Positions 24,867-33,290 are shown, counted from the first letter of the stretch. The stretch is DNA of 64,000 nt from Armatimonadota bacterium (GCA_030601885.1 JAUWAU010000014.1:62001-126000), one strand, 5' to 3'. A program made the numbers and translations. Notes: generated by a model not told the origin, from the sequence alone.

Positions 24867-25346
24867 CTACCTCTTATACGTGGCCCAAGGATTCTGTTTC
24901 TTTCGTTTGCCTGCAAGTTCGGCTGCTTGCCCTATCCACCTCGCCAGACTGTCTTTGCTGGTATACTTGTATGCTTTGAAACCATTGGCTCTGATCTTCG
25001 GCGGAATCGCTCCCGGAGAACCAGTGTTCCCATTCTGGTCCTTTAGGTGATGAATCCGGACCGCCACAAGGCCGTTTCCTCGTTCCAAAGACTTGTCGAT
25101 TTCGTAATTGATGTACTTCCTATCCGCAGTGCCGCGTGTAACACATACGACTGTAACGGATGTGTTCCGAAGCGCTTTGTCAATCATCGCTTTGATCTGC
25201 TTGTCTCCTTTCTTCTTGGCCTCTTCCCACAAGGAAGCATCTTGAAATCCCGCCGCGGCGGTGCCGATGATGTTGGGGATGCTTCGGACTTGGTTGACCT
25301 TCCACACATGCTTGTAATGGAAGCTGAAGAATACGCGTCGAGCCAT
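24867..25346 (-). CDS. TIR protein of the MTH538/ThsB (DUF1863) type
   Basis: 159 residues from ATG 25346, with AAGGAGGAGG directly upstream. The N-terminus MARRVFFSFHYKHVWKVNQV matches the (V)FxSFHYxxD/KxxR start of DUF1863 TIR-like domains, and TSVTVVCVTRGTADRKYINYEIDKS holds the Glu of the (W/I)xNxEI motif that is catalytic in ThsB-type proteins. In Thoeris, such TIR proteins sense phage and make a cyclic ADP-ribose signal from NAD+. No ThsA partner is nearby; instead the gene sits 17 bp downstream of a membrane-protein gene at the end of a five-gene operon. Function as a signal maker or effector is inference. Confidence 0.8.
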   Translation of the reverse strand: MARRVFFSFHYKHVWKVNQVRSIPNIIGTAAAGFQDASLWEEAKKKGDKQIKAMIDKALRNTSVTVVCVTRGTADRKYINYEIDKSLERGNGLVAVRIHHLKDQNGNTGSPGAIPPKIRANGFKAYKYTSKDSLARWIGQAAELAGKRKKQNPWATYKR

Positions 25347-25363
25347 CGTCCTCCTCCTTCCGA

Positions 25364-25795
25364 TTAGCGCCACGCCGCTGCGACGAAGGCCGTCCCCACA
25401 ATGATGGCAATGTAGAGCCAGGCAATCGTCGGGGACAAGCACGAGGCCAACCACCGCACCTGGCTCCGGTAGGGCGATGTGTCCATCGTGAAGGGGTCGG
25501 TCTCCATCTCAGACAGCGCGGCGAGACGCACAGCCTTATACAGCTTCCGAAAGAGGCGCTCCTGTCTCAGGTAGTAGCCGTCTAGCCCCCAGAACACCAT
25601 CGTGGGGACAAGCGCCACCACCATGTACTGCGGGCATGCATCCCTGCCCCCCAGCGCAAGGATCGCGGCTGCCACAGTAACAGCCCAGCCCTTGTACACG
25701 AAGGAGTTCTGTGCAAGGCGGCCGATCACGGTTTGGATGAGCTCCAGGTGCCGCATCCTTGCCTCGATCATCATACCCCCGTGGGCATCCTTCAT
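25364..25795 (-). CDS. small multi-pass membrane protein linked to TIR gene
   Basis: 143 residues from ATG 25795. An N-terminal helix (MRHLELIQTVIGRLAQNSF) precedes two membrane spans near GWAVTVAAAILALGG and YMVVALVPTMVFWGLDGYYL, then the conserved-looking LRQERLFRKLYKAVR, and a third span near the C-terminus (TIAWLYIAIIVGTAFVAAAW). I associate this type of membrane protein with MTH538-type TIR genes, but cannot name a curated family. If the TIR partner makes a nucleotide signal, this could be a membrane-disrupting effector. The spacing of 17 bp to the TIR gene indicates co-translation. Confidence 0.7.
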   Translation of the reverse strand: MKDAHGGMMIEARMRHLELIQTVIGRLAQNSFVYKGWAVTVAAAILALGGRDACPQYMVVALVPTMVFWGLDGYYLRQERLFRKLYKAVRLAALSEMETDPFTMDTSPYRSQVRWLASCLSPTIAWLYIAIIVGTAFVAAAWR

Positions 25796-25851
25796 AGCCA
25801 CCCAACCACCTGCGTGGAAATCGCGTGCGCCGCGCCGCCGCGGACACCAGG

Positions 25852-28083
25852 TCAGTCGGGTCTTGGGACCTGGTTCTGGTGGGCCGCGGGGAGGAACTCG
25901 GTCACAAGCCTGTCGCGCTCAGCGAGGAAGGCATTCAGGTCGTAGTCCTGGTACTCGTCCGGGTTGTCAGCGACATTGCGATCCAGCAGTCGTTCGCACA
26001 CGGCATAGGCCACGATCTCCGCAAGGAGCACGCGGAACTGGGTCTTCTCCTGGCCCGGGAACTTCTCGGACTCCTTGCCCAGATAGCGGCAGACGGAAGG
26101 ATGAAACGCGGCGATTTCCAGTGTGTTGCCACGCCATCGGGAGCGCTGGTTGCCGAGGTCGACAGGCTGAATGCTGATTGTGATGGGCTCGCCGGCGGGT
26201 GGGCGGCTGACGAGTTGGGTTTCGGCTCGTTCCTCGCCGACTACGGCGATGAGGCGGGCTTTCATATCAGGATCGGGCATCGTGACCCGGAGGTAGCAGT
26301 CTGCAATGCCAAGGTTCTCCCGAGGCCGTAGAGTCGGGTTGCGTGGGATACGCACGTGCGGCGTGTCGCAGGTGAGCTCGACCGGGCGAGGATCGGCCGG
26401 GGAGCCAGAGTAGGGCGCGAGCAAACGGACGCGTTTCGGGCGTCGTGGGACGACGTTGTAGACCTTGTGCTGAAAACAGAGCTGCGCGATGTCTGCGTAG
26501 CTGTCCCGCTCCGATTCGAGGACCTTGACGGAAGCGGTGGCAACGATGGGATCAGCGCGGCCGGTCACGGCCGTTGCACGCGTCACCCGTGTGCCGCGGA
26601 CCTCCCAGCCCGCCCTCAGAGTGTTGTCCCGATCAGGGTGAGGCTGGAGCTGAACCGAGTTCTTGCTGGTGCTGATGTCGTCGGTGTCGCACTCGATCCG
26701 CACAGTGCTTCCCGCGGTGATCTGCGGGTAGGCCGTCTCGCTGATGTCGAGCCAGAACCTCTGCCTGTGGCCCAGCAGGATCTTGGAGTAGGGCGGGCTG
26801 AGACAGAATCCCTTGCGTCGAAGGGCGCCCTCGATCTTGGTGGTCACGGGCTGGGTAGTCTCGTCCTCCTGCTGGTGGAAGCGCTGCATGAACTCCGTCG
26901 CGAGCCTCTCCAGGGCGTTCAGACGTCGACGAGTCTGCTGGCTCTCAACCTGGATCCGCTCGGACTCCTCCCGCCTGTGTTCCTCTTCGACGACCCGGCG
27001 CAAGTGCCGCAGCGCTTGCTCGAACAACGCCTCCACGAAGGGGTGGTCCTTACGGAGTCCGGTCTGCCGATGCTGGTCTAGGATCCCCCAAGGGTTTCTT
27101 TCCGTGTCCGGTGGCTCGCGCCGCTCGAAGCGTTCGTCGTAATCGTTCCAGAGGTCGTCGATGTAATCGCACTTCAGTGTGCCGAAGAACCGCTGGGCAT
27201 GCGAGTCGCGCTCGAGCTCCGGGGCGAAGAACGTCGACTCATGCACAGCGCGCTTGGACATGACGAGGATGCCGCTCTCGCGGAACTTAGGTCGGGCGCC
27301 GCCGTTGAGCGGCTGCTTGGCGCGCTTGATGATGAGCTTGGCCTGGGCCTCCGGGTAGCCGGGGATCCGCAGTTGCTCCTTGACGCGCTCTGTGCCCTTC
27401 GGGGGATGGTAGCGGATAGGGAGGTGCCGCTGCTTGTTGGAGTCGTGTAGCCACACATCCCTCTCCGGGTCGCTGAGGAGGCGGCGGAGAGGAACCAAAG
27501 TGCGGACTTTCTCGGCCATGGTGTCGTGTTGCTGTATCGTTGGCCGCCGCCGGGTCGTGGGGTCGATCTCCAGCGTCACGAGGGTACCTGTGCCTTCGGG
27601 GATGCCGAGGCGCTGCCGAACGTCCGCCGTGGCGGGCGCCGGTGCGGCGGGACTGGTGAAGTCGCCCTGAGGGGTGATTCGGCAGGACGCGTATGTGTCG
27701 CCGCTCGCGATTGACTCGAATGTGACCGTTCCGAGGATGGCCACGTCCTTGGCGCCGCGCGAGTTGGTGCCGCGCACCGGGGCGCCATTTGCAAACCCGG
27801 AGTGCCGCCGGCTGCCGAGCTTCGCGAGTTTCTCCTGCATATCCTCATGGCTCATTCCGGTCGCGAAGTCGCGGACGCGGAGGACTGGCGAGGTGGCTCC
27901 GTGGTGGCGCTCGATTTCTATGTCGATGCGGCCAGCACCGCCCAGACGCGTGTACGCATCATCGGCATTGGTCACCAGTTCGGTGATCGCATCGTAGATG
28001 TCTCTGATGGCCCATTGGGCGTTCTGCCTCCAGTACCGCGGGTCGCTAACGTCAAGGCGTTTCTGGATCGCGTCCGCTCCCAT
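25852..28083 (-). CDS. GHKL (Hsp90/MORC-like) ATPase
   Basis: 743 residues from ATG 28083, preceded by GGAGGA about nine bases upstream. The N-terminal ATPase has all three GHKL motifs: N-box ELVTNADDA (residues 35-43, Mg-ligand Asn39), G1 DFATGM (72-77) and G2 TNSRGAKDVAILG (106-118). Residues after about 200 form a long region with charged helices (EEEHRREESERIQVESQQTRRR near 355-400) and a beta-rich C-terminal half of unknown type. Stand-alone GHKL ATPases with such tails occur in bacterial defence modules as ATP-driven clamp or sensor subunits. It is 50 bp upstream of the membrane-protein gene. Confidence 0.8.
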   Translation of the reverse strand: MGADAIQKRLDVSDPRYWRQNAQWAIRDIYDAITELVTNADDAYTRLGGAGRIDIEIERHHGATSPVLRVRDFATGMSHEDMQEKLAKLGSRRHSGFANGAPVRGTNSRGAKDVAILGTVTFESIASGDTYASCRITPQGDFTSPAAPAPATADVRQRLGIPEGTGTLVTLEIDPTTRRRPTIQQHDTMAEKVRTLVPLRRLLSDPERDVWLHDSNKQRHLPIRYHPPKGTERVKEQLRIPGYPEAQAKLIIKRAKQPLNGGARPKFRESGILVMSKRAVHESTFFAPELERDSHAQRFFGTLKCDYIDDLWNDYDERFERREPPDTERNPWGILDQHRQTGLRKDHPFVEALFEQALRHLRRVVEEEHRREESERIQVESQQTRRRLNALERLATEFMQRFHQQEDETTQPVTTKIEGALRRKGFCLSPPYSKILLGHRQRFWLDISETAYPQITAGSTVRIECDTDDISTSKNSVQLQPHPDRDNTLRAGWEVRGTRVTRATAVTGRADPIVATASVKVLESERDSYADIAQLCFQHKVYNVVPRRPKRVRLLAPYSGSPADPRPVELTCDTPHVRIPRNPTLRPRENLGIADCYLRVTMPDPDMKARLIAVVGEERAETQLVSRPPAGEPITISIQPVDLGNQRSRWRGNTLEIAAFHPSVCRYLGKESEKFPGQEKTQFRVLLAEIVAYAVCERLLDRNVADNPDEYQDYDLNAFLAERDRLVTEFLPAAHQNQVPRPD

Positions 28084-28112
28084 TGGCACGTCCTCCTTCC
28101 AGGACTCGCGGC

Positions 28113-28745
28113 CTACTCCAAGGACGGCCGCAGCATCTCGCAACGCTCGGCAAATGCCAAGACATCCGCATCATTCACCAGTTCAGCGAGGTTCCTAAGG
28201 ACAGTGAAGCGCTTCTCCCATATGTGATCCTCTGCATCCACACGACACCGAAGCAGTGCCGCGAGTTGGCCGATTGGTGGTACGAAGGCCTCGGGAGCAC
28301 CCAGGAAGTCGCAGAAGAGCTGGTTGTCCCGCACACGCTGGACGTGCCTGAGGGCGTCCTGGCGGTGGGTGCGCGGTGCTCGGCGGGACAGGTGCTCCTC
28401 AAGGCGCCGCTCGTTTCCGGCAACCCAGCGTACACCTTCCTGAGTGAGTTGCCATCCATCAGTGCTCACGTGGCCCCGGCCGGCTCTGGTCTTGCCAGCG
28501 CGCCCTTGGACGAACACGGCCCCGAAATCCCCCATGCGCAGCCGGATCAGATCCCTGCGCACGACTTCCTTGTCGGCGTGCTCGCGATGCTTCACCCACG
28601 AGAAGGCATCCTGCGCCAAGGCGAAGCAGCGCAGGGCAACGTCCTCTGTGTGGACGCGTCTGCCGGCCCCTCCCTCTACGAAGAGGGCGTACAGCACGAT
28701 CTCCCAATTTCTGAGCAGCGATTCCACACTGGGTACCTTCCTCAA
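28113..28745 (-). CDS. unrecognised protein, upstream of GHKL ATPase
   Basis: 210 residues starting at ATG 28745, which overlaps the preceding gene by four bases (ATGA), and ending 29 bp before the GHKL gene. The sequence contains VESLLRNWEIVLYALFVEGGAG, a W-rich patch (GWQLTQEGVRWVAGNERRLEEHL) and a C-terminal helical stretch DADVLAFAERCEMLR. Secondary-structure pattern suggests helical, possibly winged-helix content. I do not recognise a family. The location argues for a subunit of the same complex or a regulator. Confidence 0.6.
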   Translation of the reverse strand: MRKVPSVESLLRNWEIVLYALFVEGGAGRRVHTEDVALRCFALAQDAFSWVKHREHADKEVVRRDLIRLRMGDFGAVFVQGRAGKTRAGRGHVSTDGWQLTQEGVRWVAGNERRLEEHLSRRAPRTHRQDALRHVQRVRDNQLFCDFLGAPEAFVPPIGQLAALLRCRVDAEDHIWEKRFTVLRNLAELVNDADVLAFAERCEMLRPSLE

Positions 28746-29368
28746 GATCGCGTCCGGCGCTGGACCGCGTCAGTAGTGCTAATCTGAAGTTCCGACCACG
28801 TGCTTGCCATTGCGTCTGTGATGCGTTCCGGATGTGGCGCCCTGTAGTATCCCCGGCGGGGCGAGGTGATTATGCCCCGCTCCTTCATCAGGCCCAACAC
28901 GATATACACCTCGTACGCGGGAATGCTTGTCGTGTCGATCACAGCATCGGCGCGGAATTCAGATGCTCCGCGTGCTGCTGCGACTATAGCCTCCCCGATG
29001 CGCTGGTAGTGAGACCTCGGTACGCCCTGCTCGTACTCTGTGCGCTTGTCGCGCCTGAGTCCTATCTTCCTGAGCACGTCCCCTTGGACGAGGTACTTGG
29101 GGTAGCCGCGTCGGCCCTTCGGCCGACGCCGGCCGGGTGACGTCTGCTTCTCCGGGAGTGGCGTCGGGCCCCCGTCGAGTAGCGCGGTCGCGCGACGCGC
29201 GAGTGCGTCGGTCTCGCGGGCAAGACTATAGCAGAGGTCGCCTGCGTCCCACTCTTCGCGGCCGCCGTCTTTGACCCACTCGGTGCTTGCGGTGAGAAGC
29301 AGATCGCGCACCATGCCCAGGGCCTCGACCGCGTCCCGCAGTGCGCCAGGGATAGCTGAGGAACCCAT
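28742..29368 (-). CDS. unrecognised protein, first gene of the TIR-GHKL operon
   Basis: 208 residues from ATG 29368, the codon nine bases after GGAGAC; the in-frame GTG at 29374 is too close to this site. The C-terminal half has a winged-helix-like region (AYEVYIVLGLMKERGIITSPRRGYYRAP) after a basic linker (SPGRRRPKGRRGYPKYL). The first 60 residues are acidic and helical. It may be the operon's transcription regulator, which would fit the inverted repeat at the promoter. No confident family match. Confidence 0.6.
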   Translation of the reverse strand: MGSSAIPGALRDAVEALGMVRDLLLTASTEWVKDGGREEWDAGDLCYSLARETDALARRATALLDGGPTPLPEKQTSPGRRRPKGRRGYPKYLVQGDVLRKIGLRRDKRTEYEQGVPRSHYQRIGEAIVAAARGASEFRADAVIDTTSIPAYEVYIVLGLMKERGIITSPRRGYYRAPHPERITDAMASTWSELQISTTDAVQRRTRS

Positions 29369-29411
29369 TGCCACGTCTCCTTCTTCTCTGTTATCCTCTG
29401 TGCATCCGATA

Positions 29412-29457
29412 GATCACATTCACTCTACTCTCCTCTATTATACACTATTCTGTGATC
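29412..29457. promoter_or_regulatory. inverted repeat flanking the promoter, operator candidate
   Basis: GATCACA at 29412-29418 and TGTGATC at 29451-29457 are perfect complements separated by 32 bp. One half lies in the -35/-10 spacer and the other downstream of the transcription start, which could permit looping or steric repression. The binding protein is unknown. Confidence 0.55.
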
Positions 29458-29464
29458 TCGTCAA
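29437..29464 (-). promoter_or_regulatory. sigma-70 promoter of the TIR-GHKL operon
   Basis: On the minus strand TTGACG (29464-29459), a 16-bp spacer and TATAAT (29442-29437). The -10 is perfect and the -35 is five of six. Transcription would start near 29430, about 60 bases upstream of the first ATG (29368). Confidence 0.8.
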
Positions 29465-29468
29465 GTGG

Positions 29469-29670
29469 TCAGCGAAAAAAGTGGCGAGCGGCGCATCTGT
29501 AGGCGTCGATGAAGGGCTCGTGCGCCAGGTCCCCCGCATCGGTCGGGGGGAAGCTGTAGATGCGGTCGGCGTGGGGGTGCATCAGGTCGGCGAAGACGGT
29601 CGTGTGTCCAGCCTGGGTCGATTGGGTGAGCAACGGCACCGCGCCACAGTGAGCACCTGTGGTCCTCTGG
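29469..29670 (-). pseudogene. C-terminal remnant of an unidentified gene next to the operon promoter
   Basis: One minus-strand frame reads GAHCGAVPLLTQSTQAGHTT, then VFADLMHPHADRIYSFPPTDAGDLAHEPFIDAYRCAARHFFR and TGA at 29469. The long open stretch with normal composition ends at an in-frame TAG about 200 bp upstream and has no start. It looks like the tail of a gene cut by arrival of the TIR-GHKL operon. I do not recognise the family. Confidence 0.45.
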
Positions 29671-29779
29671 CGCTACAAAGACGGCCAAAGGCGAAGACGA
29701 AGGCAGGCTGCGGAGGCGTGGAAGTGGTTGTCGCGATGGGGGCGAGCGGGAGACGAGGGCCGGGTGGGAGGGCTGAGGT

Positions 29780-29846
29780 CAGATTCCTCGTGAGAATCGT
29801 TGCCGGTCCTTGTGGAACCCCCAGCGGTTCTCGCTCGGAATGACAA
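29780..29846. repeat. dispersed CAGATTCCTCG...CTCGGAATGACAA repeat
   Basis: It resembles the repeat at 5374-5408 in its CGxxATTCxTCG start and CTCGGAATGACAA end, with an insertion between the two. It lies in the otherwise empty 29372-29962 gap. Confidence 0.4.
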
Positions 29847-29962
29847 ATGGGGAGGATCTCGGCCATGAAGATTGGGCGGGGAGAGGAAGCTGGCGGGCGG
29901 GGTGGAAGATCAGAGGTCAGGTCCTGAGGACGTGACTGCTGGCGTGTCGGAGTGAGTTCGGC

Positions 29963-30517
29963 TTGAGACGGAGGATAACGCTGGTTGATGTCGCGAAGGT
30001 CGGCTGCCTGGTGGTGCTCATCGGCTACTGCGTCTTCGGCGGCGCAACGCTGCTGAGGCACGCGGCCGAGACCCGCCGCGCCGGCACATGCCTGAGCAAT
30101 ATGATCCAGCTCTATCGCGGGATGCGCATGCACGCCCTCGGGCAGAAGGGCGCGCTGCCCGTCGCGGAGAGCTGGGCCGATGCGCTCGTCAAACACAAGC
30201 TAATCCCGAACGAGCAGGTCCTGCACTGCCCAAAGGCCACCGGCCGGTACGGCTACGCGATGAACTCGCAGCTCGGCGGCGCTAACCTCGAGCGCATTGC
30301 CGAGCCCACCCAACGGGTGCTCCTGTTCGAATCGACGACCGACACCCGGAACGCCCACGATCGACTGGAAAGCATCCCCGACGCGCTGCGACATCCCCGA
30401 GGCAATCACTATATGTTCGTTGACGGGCACGGAGAGTGGCTCCAAGAGGTGCCAAGAGTTGACGGCGAGAATCAGGGCCCACAAGAGCCGGCAGCCGAAG
30501 CAGAGGAGGACGGGTGA
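29963..30517 (+). CDS. H-X9-DG pseudopilin-like (DUF1559-type) protein
   Basis: 184 residues from TTG 29963. One N-terminal membrane helix (VDVAKVGCLVVLIGYCVFGGAT) replaces the standard class III signal. CLSNMIQLYRGMRMHA matches the CxSNxxQLxxAxxxYA of DUF1559 proteins, and the C-terminus has HPRGNHYMFVDGHGEWL, the prepilin-associated H-X9-DG motif. These proteins are very abundant in Planctomycetes and related phyla, where they are thought to be surface or pseudopilin-like. The lack of a GFTLxE leader makes its export route uncertain. Confidence 0.75.
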   Translation: MRRRITLVDVAKVGCLVVLIGYCVFGGATLLRHAAETRRAGTCLSNMIQLYRGMRMHALGQKGALPVAESWADALVKHKLIPNEQVLHCPKATGRYGYAMNSQLGGANLERIAEPTQRVLLFESTTDTRNAHDRLESIPDALRHPRGNHYMFVDGHGEWLQEVPRVDGENQGPQEPAAEAEEDG

Positions 30518-30603
30518 TGGTTAATGGTTGATGGTTGATGGGTTGCCGCCGCCCGAGGCCCATCATCCGTTAGCCATCGGCCATTTGTCCCCAGTCGCCA
30601 ACC

Positions 30604-33081
30604 ATGAACTTGCCCCTGGATAGCCGCCGCCTGGCCGTCACCGAGCTGGACGATGCGACGCTGGCCGCGGAGCTGGAAAGGCTTGGCCTCGTGATGACGC
30701 CGTACGAGGCCCGCCGTATCGTCGAGCTGATCGGCCGCGATCCGACGCTCGTGGAGCTGCACATCTTCAACGTAGAGTGGAGCGAGCACTGCTCGTACCG
30801 CAGCAGCCGCGCGACGCTCGAGGAGTTCCTGCCCACGACGGGCCCCAACGTTATCATGGGCCCTCAGGAGGACGCCGGCATCATCGAGCTGGGCGTCTTC
30901 GACGGGCGCCGCTACGGCGTTGTCATCGCTCACGAGAGCCACAATCATCCCTCGCAGATTCTCCCCAACGAGGGCGCGGCAACCGGCATCGGCGGGATCG
31001 TCCGCGATGTGGACTGCATGGGCGCCATCGTCGTGGGCACCGCTGATCCGCTGCGCTTCGGCAATCCACGCGGACGCCACGCCGACCGAACATGCTGGAT
31101 CGCCCGCGGTGTCGTTGACGGCATCTGGGAGTACGGCAACGCCCTCGGCGTACCCATTCTCGCCGGCGACCTCGTGTTCTCCGAGTCCTTCGACGACAAC
31201 TGCGTGGTCAACGTCGTCGCCATCGGCATCGTGGCCGAGGAGGACATCATCCACAGCGCCGTGCCACCCGAGGCGGCCGACGAGCCGTACGACATCATCA
31301 TCGTCGGCAAGCCGACGGACGACTCGGGCTTCGGCGGCTCGGCCTTCGCCAGCAAGATCCTCGGCGACGAAGAGGAGAAGCAAGAGGACCGCGCCGCCGT
31401 CCAGGTGCCCGACCCTTTCCTCAAGAACGTCCTGCTGATGCGCAAAGCGAACGAGGATGTCCGCCGCGCGGCCAAAGAGCAGGGGATCGTCATCGGCATC
31501 AAAGACTTCGGCGGCGGGGGCTTTGCCTGCGGTACGTCCGAGATAGCTGCCGCGGGCGGCTTTGGCGTGGATCTTGACTTGAACGCCGTACACGTCGCAC
31601 TGGAGAACATGCTGCCCGAGGTCATCTGCTGCGCCGAGACGCAGGAGCGGTACGTGCTCGCCGTGCCCAGCCATTTCACGCCCACGGTGCTGAAGATCTA
31701 CAATGAGGACTGGGACCTGCCCAACATCTACGAGGGAGCGCAAGCTTCCTGCATCGGCCGGGCGACTACCGACAAGCGCTACGTGCTGCGGCACGACGGC
31801 AAGATCGTGGCGGATGCTCCGGTGGACGTGATCACGGGGGGCATTCGGTACGACCGCGAAGAGCAGCCCAAGGAGCACGAGGGCCGGGAACCGGACTTCG
31901 AGCAACCCGACGACCTTGGCGAGTGCCTTCTCAAGGTCCTCAGCAGCGAGAACGTGGCCTCGCGAGAGTTCCTCTATCGCGCCTACGACACCGAAGTGCA
32001 GGGCAACGCCATCATCCGCCCGGGCGAGGCCGACGCCGGCCTCATCGCGCCGCTGCCAGAGGAGCGTGTCGGCGTGGCGCTGGCCACCGACGGGAACCCC
32101 TTCTACGGGGCCATTTCGCCCTTCTGGGGCGGCGCGACGGCTGTTGCCGAGGCGATGCGCAACGTGGCCGCCATCGGCGCCGTCCCCAGCGGCCTGACGG
32201 ACTGTCTCAACTTCGGCAACCCGGAGAAGCCCACCGCTTTCTGGGAGTTCCGCGAGTCGGTGCGCGGATTGGCCGAGGCGGCAAAGCAGCTCTGGCTCAA
32301 GGGTCACCAGAACACGCCGGTACCCATCATCTCGGGCAACGTGAGCTTCTACAACGAATCGACCACCGGCAGCGCCGTGCTCCCCTCGGCCATCATCACC
32401 TGCATCGGCATCATGCAGGACTACAGCAAGGCCCTCACCATGCAGCTCCGCCAGCCCGGCAATACGCTCGTGCTGCTCGGCGCGCGGTACGATGAGCTCG
32501 GCGGCTCCGAGTACTACCGCACCATCCTGGGCGAGACGGGCCGTAACGTCCCGCGGGTGCGCTGGGAGCACGAGCGCGCCAACATCTACGCCGTCATCGA
32601 CGCCATAGATGCGGGCCTCGCGGAGTCCTGCCACGACATCTCCAATGGCGGGCTTATCGCCACCGTCGCCGAGATGATGATGGGCGGCTACGCCCGTGGA
32701 CCGTGGGGCGCGGAGCTGGACATCGAAGCCTTGTGTAGCGCAGCCTTCGGGAGCGCAGGCCCCTGTCTGAAGCGGGGCGCCTGTCTGAAGCGGCGTGCCG
32801 TACGGCATCCCGTACGGGACTGCCAGCCTGCAAACCACGCCCTCCGCGCCGACAAGCTCATCTTCTCCGAGTCCGGCGGATTCGTCCTCGAGGTGTCGCC
32901 AGGTAATCTTGACCGCCTGAATGACATCGCCGCCTCTCACAGCGCGGAGCCCGTGACGATCGGGAGCGTTACCGAGGCGCCCGCGCTCGTCGTGAGGGAC
33001 TCCGACCGCCAGCTCATCTCCCTCCCCTCAGAGCGCCTGAAAGCCGCCTGGACGCGGGGGCTGAGCGAGGCGCTGGAGTAA
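30604..33081 (+). CDS. purL: phosphoribosylformylglycinamidine synthase II
   Basis: 825 residues; purine biosynthesis, FGAR to FGAM using glutamine-derived ammonia with PurQ/PurS. Conserved parts include FNVEWSEHCSYRSSR near residue 56, IAHESHNHPSQI, DFGGGGFACGTSEIA and CHDISNGGLIATVAEMMMGG. Typical small PurL is 730-750 residues, so this one is longer. A stretch of about 40 residues (710-749; 32731-32850) is foreign: it holds two tandem 14-bp CCTGTCTGAAGCGG units and palindromes, sits where relatives have an acidic loop, and is read through in frame. It probably tolerates this in a surface loop. Confidence 0.93.
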   Translation: MNLPLDSRRLAVTELDDATLAAELERLGLVMTPYEARRIVELIGRDPTLVELHIFNVEWSEHCSYRSSRATLEEFLPTTGPNVIMGPQEDAGIIELGVFDGRRYGVVIAHESHNHPSQILPNEGAATGIGGIVRDVDCMGAIVVGTADPLRFGNPRGRHADRTCWIARGVVDGIWEYGNALGVPILAGDLVFSESFDDNCVVNVVAIGIVAEEDIIHSAVPPEAADEPYDIIIVGKPTDDSGFGGSAFASKILGDEEEKQEDRAAVQVPDPFLKNVLLMRKANEDVRRAAKEQGIVIGIKDFGGGGFACGTSEIAAAGGFGVDLDLNAVHVALENMLPEVICCAETQERYVLAVPSHFTPTVLKIYNEDWDLPNIYEGAQASCIGRATTDKRYVLRHDGKIVADAPVDVITGGIRYDREEQPKEHEGREPDFEQPDDLGECLLKVLSSENVASREFLYRAYDTEVQGNAIIRPGEADAGLIAPLPEERVGVALATDGNPFYGAISPFWGGATAVAEAMRNVAAIGAVPSGLTDCLNFGNPEKPTAFWEFRESVRGLAEAAKQLWLKGHQNTPVPIISGNVSFYNESTTGSAVLPSAIITCIGIMQDYSKALTMQLRQPGNTLVLLGARYDELGGSEYYRTILGETGRNVPRVRWEHERANIYAVIDAIDAGLAESCHDISNGGLIATVAEMMMGGYARGPWGAELDIEALCSAAFGSAGPCLKRGACLKRRAVRHPVRDCQPANHALRADKLIFSESGGFVLEVSPGNLDRLNDIAASHSAEPVTIGSVTEAPALVVRDSDRQLISLPSERLKAAWTRGLSEALE
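32731..32850. repeat. in-frame structured insertion inside purL
   Basis: The segment contains CCTGTCTGAAGCGG twice (32762-32775, 32780-32793), the palindromes GCCGTACGGC (32797-32806) and TCCCGTACGGGA (32808-32819), and the word CGGCATCCCGTACGGGA, which recurs with one mismatch at 10917-10933. It is read as Cys/Arg-rich peptide that is unlike PurL. Confidence 0.65.
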
Positions 33082-33113
33082 CCAGATGGAGGCACGGCCA
33101 ATGCGCCGGGGGC

Positions 33114-33127
33114 GCACGGGCCCGTGC
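33114..33127. terminator. palindrome GCACGGG-CCCGTGC after purL
   Basis: A perfect 14-bp palindrome lies 33 bases after the purL stop. It lacks a T-tract, so terminator activity is possible but unproven. Confidence 0.3.
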
Positions 33128-33290
33128 CACCCGGGTGCTCCGCATCGCGCCCGGCTCTGGCCGGAAGGGGCCGCAGGGTCCGTAGACGAATATGCTCTCC
33201 CTGGAAGCCAGGAATTCGCGATTGGAGAGGCTTTGTTCGGGGGACAGCCCGCCGGTGAATGTAACGCTTGGCAGCAACGGGAGGCGTCAG

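Noticed and set aside
24867..25346. Full Thoeris system
   Set aside because: A ThsB-type TIR is present, but no ThsA (SIR2/SLOG) gene occurs in the window, so a complete Thoeris call is not supported.
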